A stretch of DNA of 64,000 bases from Anabaena subtropica FACHB-260 (lineage in GTDB: Bacteria > Cyanobacteriota > Cyanobacteriia > Cyanobacteriales > Nostocaceae), in the NCBI RefSeq assembly GCF_014697105.1, contig NZ_JACJRF010000009.1, forward strand, positions 1 to 64,000, read 5' to 3'. This document shows positions 57,018 through 64,000 of this stretch, piece after piece. The notes beneath the pieces are model-generated. The model made no database searches. It saw only the letters and a list, made by a program, of their open reading frames with translations, and was not told the origin of the DNA. The position numbers and the translations under genes are program-made. The number at the start of each line of letters is the position of its first letter. Position 1 is the first letter of the stretch.

Positions 57018-57554
57018 TCAGACCCACCAGGGATTTTTTCCAGTACGGGGATCGGTTTCCGTCCAAGGCGAGATCAAAATACTGTTATTAAACACTGCAA
57101 CTTGAACAATTTTGAGTGGTAGAGGAGCAGGGCCTCTTACCACAGATCCATCTGGAGCATAGCGAGAACCATGACAAGGACATTGAAACTGCTGATCCAG
57201 AGGGTTCCAGGGGAAGGTACAACCGAGATGAGTGCAGTTATCGACAAGCCCAATATGATCTAGGGTGTTATCTTCTTTAACAATTAGGTAGGTGGGTTCT
57301 CCTGCCAGACCTGCAACCAAGGCACGGGTTCCCGGTGCTTCAGCCAAGATTTGCGAGGCAGGGATTTGATTCCCCAGAATATCTTTAGCGAGAATAGCAC
57401 CTCCCTCTCCCGTTTTTTCTCCTGGAGCAATGAAGAATTTGCCAGCAGGATAAAGCGTAGCACCAGCAGTAACCGCAACGGTTGCTCCTGTTAGAAAGTT
57501 GAGAAATTGCCGCCGTGACAAGGATGGACTTTCGAGTGGAAGACTGGTGTCCAT
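57018..57554 (-). CDS. petC: Rieske iron-sulfur protein, PetC-like paralogue
   Basis: 178 aa. A twin-arginine-like start (SRRQFLNFLTGATVAVT) serves as membrane anchor. The cluster ligands are Cys107/His109 (CTHLGC) and Cys125/His128 (CPCHGS), with Cys112 and Cys127 for the disulfide. The fold resembles the cytochrome b6f Rieske subunit. Cyanobacteria of this group have several petC copies; the main one is usually beside petA, so this one is probably a minor form with altered function. It precedes a rhodanese gene and follows an XRE regulator. Confidence 0.85.
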   Translation of the reverse strand: MDTSLPLESPSLSRRQFLNFLTGATVAVTAGATLYPAGKFFIAPGEKTGEGGAILAKDILGNQIPASQILAEAPGTRALVAGLAGEPTYLIVKEDNTLDHIGLVDNCTHLGCTFPWNPLDQQFQCPCHGSRYAPDGSVVRGPAPLPLKIVQVAVFNNSILISPWTETDPRTGKNPWWV

Positions 57555-57636
57555 AATGAAACTCCTTAAGAGGCGATGAGTGAATCTCGTTAAACTTGTT
57601 CGTTAGTCTGATTGTTATATCTGAACTTGATAGAAT

Positions 57637-57927
57637 CTAACTACAAACTGGCGAATCAGTTACCTGAACTACAGGATTTTCAGGGAAACGTCTAGGTCTT
57701 CCTGGTTTACGTTTATGACGCTGATTAATCGATTTTTCGCTGGCTGCTGCTAGTTCTTCCGGTGTACATTTGAACAGACGTAAAGTATCTAAATATTTTT
57801 TGGGTGTCATTGTGGGTTCAGTGCGTCCAGCTTCCCAGTTGCGGACACTGGTTTCACTGATAGCAAGCCTGAAGGCGACTTCTGCACGGCTAAGACCCGC
57901 ACGCTCTCTCAGGACTTGCATATCCAT
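57637..57927 (-). CDS. XRE-type helix-turn-helix regulator with AT-hook-like tail
   Basis: 96 aa. Residues 2-60 form an XRE/Cro-type HTH: LRERAGLSRAEVAFRLAISE, then TSVRNWEAGRTEPT. A basic tail, RHKRKPGRPRRFPENP (about 70-85), contains a GRP core like an AT-hook. It starts 83 bases upstream of the Rieske gene on the same strand, so it probably controls this cluster and itself. Confidence 0.8.
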   Translation of the reverse strand: MDMQVLRERAGLSRAEVAFRLAISETSVRNWEAGRTEPTMTPKKYLDTLRLFKCTPEELAAASEKSINQRHKRKPGRPRRFPENPVVQVTDSPVCS

Positions 57928-58148
57928 ATCTCATGCTCCCCTTGCGAAAATTAAGTTTCTAAATCAAAAATTTATTAACTATTTTCTTTTATAAGGCATA
58001 AGCGATCGCTCAACCCTCTAACATAAGGCGTAGTTTTTCGTGATTTCCATAAACTAGGACTTACGCACCCAGGTTATATGTTGAGACTGGGCGTAAGGGT
58101 TTTAAATATCTACACCCCTACACCCTTCCTCTCACAAAAGTTTCACTT
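57928..58148. repeat. Intergenic region with a TTACGC hairpin repeat
   Basis: Near 58067-58110 the words ACTTACGCACCCAG and CTGGGCGTAAGGGT form an inverted repeat with one bulge. A related word pair occurs at 54976-55015. This is a dispersed repeat and may derive from a small mobile element. No gene is seen. Confidence 0.5.
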
Positions 58149-59165
58149 TTAAATCGAGTAGTACAGAGGAAAGGATTTTGCATCTTTGGGTTTGACGTAC
58201 ACCTTTTGCTTTGGTTCTAACTGTAGCTCGTCGTAGCGATCGCGTGTTAAATGAGCATTCACTACTTGCCCATCATCTAAGGTTAATTCAACTTTAATCT
58301 CCCAACCCAAATGGATTAATCGGGTGACTGTAGCAGGTGCAGTTGTACCGTTAGCTGATTTCTCGATTACTACATCTTGTGGGCGTAAAAATACATTGGG
58401 ATGTTCTATCTCTAACTGGCTACTTTGGAAAATCCTAGAGTTGCTGGGTAAGACATTAACTGGGCCGATGAAACTCATGACAAAGGATGTGGCTGGGTTG
58501 TCGTAAATTTGCGCCGGTGTCCCTACCTGTTCTACCCGTCCCTGATTCATCACCACGACTTCATCGGAAACTTCCATCGCTTCTTCCTGGTCGTGGGTGA
58601 CAAAAACTGTGGTAACATGAACCTCATCATGGAGCCGACGTAACCATGCGCGTAAGTCTTTACGGACTTTGGCATCAAGCGCACCAAAGGGTTCATCTAA
58701 AAGTAATACACTAGGTTCTACTGCTAAGGCTCTAGCTAAAGCTACCCTCTGTCTTTGACCACCAGATAGTTGTGAAGGATAGCGATCGCCTAACCCGGTT
58801 AATTGTACTAGTTCTAATAACTGCTCTACCCTGCCCTTAATTTTATTCTTTGGAGCTTTGCGAATCTCTAACCCAAAAGCTATATTCTGCCTGACAGTTA
58901 AATGCTTAAATAAGGCATAGTGTTGAAACACAAACCCAATGTTGCGTTCTTGTACACTTTGGGTTGTAGCATCCTTACCTGTAAGAATAATTTTGCCACT
59001 ATCTGGTGTTTCTAAACCAGCAATTAAGCGGAGCAAAGTAGACTTACCAGAGCCAGAAGGCCCCAACAGAGCTACGAGTGAACCACTCTGGATTTCTAAG
59101 CTTACCTGATCAACTGCCTGGAAACTACCGAACTGTTTGGATACGTTTTCAACTACTATGCCCAC
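58149..59165 (-). CDS. cysA: Sulfate/thiosulfate ABC transporter ATPase CysA
   Basis: 338 aa. The ATPase domain (1-230) has Walker [11 protein letters not shown]-loop FVFQHYALF, signature [15 protein letters not shown], Walker [13 protein letters not shown] and the His of [11 protein letters not shown]. The C-terminal TOBE-like domain (about 240-338) is normal for CysA. No sbpA or cysT/cysW lies beside it, so the ATPase is an orphan that must pair with permeases encoded elsewhere. Confidence 0.88.
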   Translation of the reverse strand: MGIVVENVSKQFGSFQAVDQVSLEIQSGSLVALLGPSGSGKSTLLRLIAGLETPDSGKIILTGKDATTQSVQERNIGFVFQHYALFKHLTVRQNIAFGLEIRKAPKNKIKGRVEQLLELVQLTGLGDRYPSQLSGGQRQRVALARALAVEPSVLLLDEPFGALDAKVRKDLRAWLRRLHDEVHVTTVFVTHDQEEAMEVSDEVVVMNQGRVEQVGTPAQIYDNPATSFVMSFIGPVNVLPSNSRIFQSSQLEIEHPNVFLRPQDVVIEKSANGTTAPATVTRLIHLGWEIKVELTLDDGQVVNAHLTRDRYDELQLEPKQKVYVKPKDAKSFPLYYSI

Positions 59166-59490
59166 TGCCGCTACACCTCTGCAAATCTATCTACGGCTAA
59201 TTGCTAGGTTTACCGTGTTTTTTATATATACCATATCTAAATGTAGTTAGATTGTGTTACTCCGAAAAAGATTTTATTTGCTTTCTAGAAGAAATTACTA
59301 TGTTTTTCTCGCTACAAATAATTCAAGGTTTGTAGTTAGGACTTTATTCCTTCTTTTCAGCCTAAAGACCTGACTTACGAACTCAATCATATTGAAGAAG
59401 AATACAGAACTCAGAACAAGAAAGTGGGGGACTTAAATCCTATTACTCATTACTCATTACTCATTACTTATTACTCCTTACTCCTGACGG
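59166..59490. repeat. Intergenic region with TTACTCA heptamers before chlP
   Basis: At 59440-59484 about six heptamers of the TTACTCA / TTACTTA type form an STRR. The remainder is AT-rich. The STRR ends about 170 bases upstream of the chosen chlP start. Confidence 0.75.
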
Positions 59491-59658
59491 ATGTTTACTG
59501 ATGGTATCCATTCTCTAAACTCTATCTATTTCAGCCATATTTATGTCGAAATGTTAAGGAATATTGCATTTCTGTCAAAACCTAGAGGTAGAGCGCGAAA
59601 TCACCCAAAAGACCGTGGTAGGATGCTTTCGGTAAATGTGAAGATTGGGAGACGACCT

Positions 59659-60879
59659 TTGACACTACGGGTTGCTGTTGTTGGGTCAGGCCCAGCTGGT
59701 TCCTCTGCTGCTGAAACACTAGCCAAAGCTGGGATTGAGACCTACCTGTTTGAGCGCAAATTAGATAATGCTAAACCATGTGGGGGGGCAATTCCCCTAT
59801 GTATGGTAAGTGAGTTTGACTTACCACCAGAAATTATCGATCGCCAAGTGCGGAAGATGAAAATGATTTCACCTTCCAATCGTGAAGTTGATATCAATCT
59901 GATAAATGAAGAAGAATATATAGGAATGTGCCGTCGTGAGGTGCTAGATGGCTTCTTACGCAATCGGGCGGCAAAATTAGGGGCAAATTTAATTAATGCC
60001 ACCGTTCATAAAGTTGATATACCTGGAAATAACACCGACCCGTACACCATTCATTATGTTGACCATAATGAAGGCGGCGCGCAAGGTGTCACAAAAACTT
60101 TAAAAGTAGATTTGATTATTGGTGCAGATGGGGCTAATTCCCGCATTGCCAAAGAAATGGATGCAGGGGATTATAATTATGCGATCGCTTTCCAAGAGCG
60201 TATCCGCTTACCCGAAGACAAAATGGCATATTACAACGACCTTGCCGAAATGTATGTCGGTAATGACGTTTCCACAGACTTTTATGCCTGGGTATTCCCC
60301 AAATATGACCACGTAGCCGTTGGTACCGGCACAATGCACGTCCACAAAGCCAGCATCAAACAGTTACAAGCTGGTATCCGCGCCCGCGCTAGCGAAAAAC
60401 TAGCAGGCGGTAAAATCATCAAAGTAGAAGCCCACCCCATTCCCGAACATCCCCGTCCCCGGCGTGTTGTTGGTCGTATTGCCTTAGTGGGAGATGCGGC
60501 TGGCTACGTTACTAAGTCTTCTGGTGAAGGGATTTACTTTGCTGCTAAATCTGGGCGGATGTGTGCAGAAACCATTGTAGAAGTTTCTCAAAAGGGTAGC
60601 CGTATTCCCACAGAAAACGAACTCAAGCTTTATCTCAAACGCTGGGATAAAAAATACGGACTCACTTACAAAGTGTTGGACATCCTGCAAACAGTATTCT
60701 ACCGTTCTGATGCTACCCGCGAGGCATTTGTAGAGATGTGTGGAGACTTAGATGTGCAGAAGCTCACCTTCGACAGTTATCTGTATAAAACTGTTGTTCC
60801 CGCTAACCCCATCACCCAGCTAAAAATCACTGCCAAGACAATCGGTAGTCTCATCCGTGGTAACGCTTTAGCACCCTAA
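59659..60879 (+). CDS. chlP: Geranylgeranyl diphosphate reductase ChlP
   Basis: Reduces geranylgeranyl chains to phytyl for chlorophyll and tocopherol. 406 aa from the TTG at 59659, chosen because the family begins TLRVAVVGSGPAGSSAAETL at this point and GGGAGA lies just upstream. The frame is open 5' for 56 codons, including an ATG at 59623; that part is not family-like. The FAD motif GSGPAGS, the GADGANSRIAKEM motif and the GDAAGYVTKSSGEGIYFA motif are present. Confidence 0.92.
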   Translation: MTLRVAVVGSGPAGSSAAETLAKAGIETYLFERKLDNAKPCGGAIPLCMVSEFDLPPEIIDRQVRKMKMISPSNREVDINLINEEEYIGMCRREVLDGFLRNRAAKLGANLINATVHKVDIPGNNTDPYTIHYVDHNEGGAQGVTKTLKVDLIIGADGANSRIAKEMDAGDYNYAIAFQERIRLPEDKMAYYNDLAEMYVGNDVSTDFYAWVFPKYDHVAVGTGTMHVHKASIKQLQAGIRARASEKLAGGKIIKVEAHPIPEHPRPRRVVGRIALVGDAAGYVTKSSGEGIYFAAKSGRMCAETIVEVSQKGSRIPTENELKLYLKRWDKKYGLTYKVLDILQTVFYRSDATREAFVEMCGDLDVQKLTFDSYLYKTVVPANPITQLKITAKTIGSLIRGNALAP

Positions 60880-60942
60880 ACTTAACGTAACTGTACATTA
60901 ATTCGTAATTGAATCTGTAACTACGAACTACGAATTAACGTC

Positions 60943-60980
60943 AAATGGCACTCCCCTAATACCAACAGGGAGTGCCATTT
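60943..60980 (+). terminator. Terminator after chlP
   Basis: AAATGGCACTCCC (60943-60955) pairs perfectly with GGGAGTGCCATTT (60968-60980), 12-base loop, followed by TATT. It sits between chlP and the convergent rpaA. Confidence 0.85.
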
Positions 60981-61195
60981 TATTACCTAGTTAAGTCTAT
61001 TGTTGATTCGTAGCGATGTGAGTGTCATTCTGTAGGATACGTAGTTTAGGGAATTTAGGCGCGTATAACGCGACTTCTCGAAGAGCATATATCCCGTGAT
61101 ACTACCCTACCTTACGAACTGCATTTCCCTCAATGTGACACATAATCTTACGGATTGATGAAATCAGGACTCAGAGCAATGACTGGAACCGAATT

Positions 61196-61939
61196 TCATT
61201 CAACAACTGATGCAGCAGCGCCCTCTCCCGATGGTGGAACACTGGGCAATTCCAGGCAATATCCCGCACCATATACTGTCTTGATATAGCGAGGATGGCG
61301 GGGGTCTGGTTCTAACTTAGTTCTCAAATGCCGGATATGCACTCGAATAGTTTCAATGTCGTCATCTGGATCGTAACCCCAAACTTCCCTGAGAATTTCG
61401 CTTGGAGAAACTGTCTGTCCGTGACGCTGAAGTAAACAGTGGAGGAGTTCAAATTCCAAGTGAGTCAATTTCACAGTTTGACCGAACCATATAGCCTCAA
61501 ATCTTTCAGGAACTAAAGTTAGAGGCCCGTAGTTCAAAATTTCGCTATGTTTAGCTGCTTGAGGAATGCGGTCAGTGCGTCGCAATAATGCCCGCACCCG
61601 TGCCAGCATCTCTTCCACTTCAAATGGCTTGGTAAGATAGTCGTCTGCGCCTGCATTAAAGCCTTCTACCTTGTCTTGAGTTTGGCTGAGAGCAGTCAAC
61701 ATCAAAACAGGAATCTCCGATGTACGTTCATCTCGACGTAGCCGTTGGCAAACCGTAAAACCATCAACTCTGGGTAACATCAAATCAAGCATAATCAGGT
61801 CTGGTTGTAGCTGGAGAGCTAGTGCTTGACCTTTAATGCCATCTTCAGCTTGGCTTACGTCGTAGCCAGCCATCTCTAGATTGACAGCTACGAGTTCTGA
61901 AATCGCTGGGTCATCGTCTATTACAAGAATCCTCGGCAT
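61196..61939 (-). CDS. rpaA: OmpR-type response regulator RpaA
   Basis: 247 aa from the ATG at 61939 ([11 protein letters not shown]). Receiver domain: Asp9/Asp10, phospho-acceptor Asp52 (IMLDLML) and Lys104 (LTKPFE). The C-terminal winged helix has [20 protein letters not shown]. The sequence matches RpaA, the circadian-output regulator, rather than Rpa[21 protein letters not shown] is diagnostic in my memory. The frame is open 42 codons upstream without family similarity. Confidence 0.9.
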   Translation of the reverse strand: MPRILVIDDDPAISELVAVNLEMAGYDVSQAEDGIKGQALALQLQPDLIMLDLMLPRVDGFTVCQRLRRDERTSEIPVLMLTALSQTQDKVEGFNAGADDYLTKPFEVEEMLARVRALLRRTDRIPQAAKHSEILNYGPLTLVPERFEAIWFGQTVKLTHLEFELLHCLLQRHGQTVSPSEILREVWGYDPDDDIETIRVHIRHLRTKLEPDPRHPRYIKTVYGAGYCLELPSVPPSGEGAAASVVE

Positions 61940-62917
61940 TCTTAAAAAATTATTACTACTTATTAAGGATAAATAAGAACCTTTGGTAGATACAAAGATT
62001 TCTGTCTTGATTATAAAAAAGATTTTAAATCTAACATAAACCTTAAAACTAACAGAATTGATCAATCAGGATGAAAATACATGAAATTTTCATCCTGATT
62101 ATGTTACCCTTCCTACAATCTGGCTCCTTGTCTCCAAAATAAGGTTGTTACAATTGTTTACTTTATTTTGTGAATAAAAAACTATCTGCAAAACAAAACT
62201 ATCCATCCAGAGCCTCCTTATCACAAAATAGTATTTATGAGTGGGCAAGATGTATCAATTATCTGTTGGTTTGCCACACCTAAAAATCCTCATAGTACGA
62301 TTGTAGGTACTTATGGTATTGCAGGCGATCTAAATAATGAGTGTTTTTTGTGGTACACAGTAACTAAATTATGGTGATATTGTGAGTGGGGTGGTATTAT
62401 AGCCGAATTTAGTTAGGGAGCGATGGGCTACGCCCCACTTGCCCCACTCACTCACTGTAGGCGAGATCGCTTACTCATGGTCGTCCAGCATCCTGCAAAC
62501 AGCATCTGGTATTTTGACAACGAAGTGATAATTAAGCGTTTTGTTTTCTCATCTATAGAAGTTTATTATGAAGGAAACAGTCCTTGACAACTGTTATCAG
62601 AGATATCAAAATCAAGTTTAATTATTTACTAGGCTGTACGCGTCAGTTGTCAGTCGCTTTTAATCTAGTTTAATAGCCCATCTCCTTGACGATATTATGC
62701 AAAATAAGCAAAGCCTACTTAGACAGGCTTTGCTTATTTGATACAACAGTGTTGAGAATTAGGAATAGTAACAACCTAAGTAATTAAACCGCACAGCAAA
62801 GCATAAAAACCCTTTTATCCTTAACTCAGTGTCCCCAATTTTTCAGGGAAATCAGAGGTAGAATAGCAATTACTTAAAGTTCTAATCAAGCTGGCTTCCA
62901 CTGTGCAGGTTTACTGT
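61940..62917. other. Gene-poor region of about 1 kb
   Basis: Most is AT-rich sequence with no gene I can support. A 46-aa open frame at 62237-62377 (MSGQDVSIICWFATPKNP and onwards) has no clear ribosome-binding site and no family I know; it may be a remnant. A CGATGGGCTACGCCCCACTTG-like palindromic repeat lies near 62420-62460. The promoter of rpaA should be in the first 200 bases. Confidence 0.4.
62702..62739. terminator. Perfect 15-bp hairpin downstream of the PEP-CTERM gene
   Basis: AAATAAGCAAAGCCT (62702-62716) pairs perfectly with AGGCTTTGCTTATTT (62725-62739), 8-base loop. On the minus strand the arm is followed by TTTTGC, and on the plus strand by GATAC. It lies about 180 bases after the PEP-CTERM gene and could be its terminator. 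Confidence 0.65.
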
Positions 62918-63532
62918 CTAGGCGGATGCTGGCTTTTTCTTTAGGACTCTACCCAAGGAACCAACAACCAACAAACCGAAAATTATTCCAGGTTCAGGAA
63001 CAAGAGTAGCTGTGAGTTGACCACCATTATCTAATCTACAGTTGGGGAATGTGTCACAGACTTCTGGAGACAGATCATCTTTCAAAAAGATAGCAGCTAT
63101 AGGTAATCCTTGGTCAGGATTGCGATAGGTATAGAAAAGAAGGTCTGTTAAGCTTGTGTTAAAGTCAGCACCTACATCAAAACCATTTGCTGTATCAAAG
63201 CTATCAGATTGCAAAACAGTCTCTGAAACTGTATCAAAGTTGAAATTAAAATTACTACTAGAAGTAGGAAAATTATATCTGAAACTTTGCAACAAACTTC
63301 CTGCGGGGTCGAAGAAAGAAATACCGAACCGATTCAGTTGATCTCTAGTAACAATGCTTCCTTGGAAAGCATTGTCATAACCAAAATAACCTTGAGCCGA
63401 ATAACCCTGATTTCCTGTCCAATCAATTCTGTAAGTAGCAGCGTCAGCACTGGAGATATTGGCTAAAGTAGCCATTGAAGCAACAGCAGCTACAGCTACA
63501 GTAGTTTGTATTTGGTTCAAAATGCTTTTCAT
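62918..63532 (-). CDS. Exported PEP-CTERM sorting-domain protein
   Basis: 204 aa. A signal peptide (about 1-31, ending ISSADA) is followed by a beta-rich extracellular domain and a C-terminal PEP-CTERM signal: VPEPG (about 180-184), a hydrophobic stretch (IIFGLLVVGSLG) and a basic end (KKKPASA). Such proteins are cut and anchored or released by an exosortase. In cyanobacteria they often accompany exopolysaccharide. The central domain is not a family I recognise. Confidence 0.85.
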   Translation of the reverse strand: MKSILNQIQTTVAVAAVASMATLANISSADAATYRIDWTGNQGYSAQGYFGYDNAFQGSIVTRDQLNRFGISFFDPAGSLLQSFRYNFPTSSSNFNFNFDTVSETVLQSDSFDTANGFDVGADFNTSLTDLLFYTYRNPDQGLPIAAIFLKDDLSPEVCDTFPNCRLDNGGQLTATLVPEPGIIFGLLVVGSLGRVLKKKPASA

Positions 63533-64000
63533 TTTTTTGATAAAAGAAGTAAATTCCGATGTGGTTGCAGCGATCGCTAATTTCTATTTCTGCGTTATAA
63601 AAACGTAGACAATTTTAGCGATAAGTAAGCTCTAGAAATTACTTTCATGTAATTACCTAAGCACATGAGAAGTCAGAATTGCCTGTGCCTATATTAGGAT
63701 TTCCATCTGATTTTTGAAATGTAAGTAGGATGGGTAATACCCACGAAAATCTGGATATGTGTGGACACTAGCCACCTAACACTTAGGTTTCAAGTTTATT
63801 TTACAGACTTTTTTCAAAAATCAAACCGGATTTCTATAGGCTTGGTTACTAATAGCTAGATTCCTAGCTCCTGGGAATTATGAAGACAATTGGTGCTGTC
63901 AGACATTAATAATGTCTAAAACCACTAGTGGGAATTCTATCATTAGATTCAATTTAGTTTTAATAGTTTAGGCTTTATTTTTCAATATAAAAATAAAACA
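63533..64000. other. Intergenic end of the window
   Basis: AT-rich sequence with one HIP1 site near 63570 and no convincing gene. The promoter of the PEP-CTERM gene lies at its left end. Confidence 0.4.

Noticed and set aside
59440-59484. Possible CRISPR array
   Set aside because: The units are 7 bp tandem repeats without spacers, typical of STRR. No cas genes occur in the window.
62237-62377. 46-aa open frame (MSGQDVSIICWF and onwards)
   Set aside because: It reads like protein, but without ribosome-binding site, known family or neighbour support it is noted only as a possible remnant.

Overview
This window is chromosomal DNA from a filamentous, heterocyst-forming cyanobacterium of the Nostoc/Anabaena group. 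The evidence is the many HIP1 octamers (GCGATCGC), photosystem I genes psaL, psaJ and psaF, chlP, rpaA, the heterocyst genes hetZ and patU, heptanucleotide tandem repeats (STRR), and a gene order from mreDCB to rpaA that I recognise from Anabaena sp. PCC 7120. I found no rRNA, CRISPR array or intact transposase gene. There is one tRNA, tRNA-Pro(UGG).

Region 1 (about 1-5200) is accessory. A 145-aa ORF is followed by a STAND/NLR-type NB-ARC ATPase with about nine near-identical 40-aa TPRs and a membrane tail. The two reading frames are joined by a slippery heptamer (CCCAAAG) directly before the first stop codon, and an H-type pseudoknot can be drawn downstream. Next come a nonsense-interrupted secreted protein, a DUF4288 protein, a small helical protein and an antitoxin with a truncated PIN toxin.

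Region 2 (5195-13884) is alpha-glucan and trehalose metabolism. An alpha-amylase is divergent from a treZ-treY-treH operon, so the cluster can make trehalose from glycogen-type glucan and hydrolyse it to glucose. A 146-bp MITE-like element with 13-bp inverted repeats and a 10-bp target duplication sits exactly after the treZ stop codon.

Region 3 (14031-18938) holds a VapBC module, a membrane-anchored esterase, a QueD-like enzyme, a small unknown protein and ribD. Region 4 (19252-30882) concerns the cell envelope: mreBCD, ssb, a SIMPL protein, a CPA2 antiporter, tandem AMIN-amidases (amiC1/amiC2; septal peptidoglycan and cell-cell communication) and murI.

Region 5 (32333-38903) has sds (prenyl chain synthesis) and the heterocyst cluster hetZ-patU, with patU split by three in-frame stops, followed by a transglutaminase-fold protein that has lost its catalytic Cys and His. 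Region 6 (39470-50807) has remA-gmk, psaL, psaFJ, tsaD, an ACT-domain protein, a Ycf52-type acetyltransferase, tRNA-Pro, an unlisted 48-aa ORF, tic22, prmC, tsaC and a hepN-like histidine kinase. tsaD and tsaC both serve tRNA t6A synthesis.

Region 7 (50770-63532) has a second GNAT, secDF, a Uma2 protein, pdhB, a Uma2 remnant, a compact XRE regulator-Rieske-rhodanese cluster, cysA, chlP, rpaA and a PEP-CTERM protein. A recurrent feature of the whole window is that several minus-strand genes take their final codons and stop from STRR heptamer repeats.
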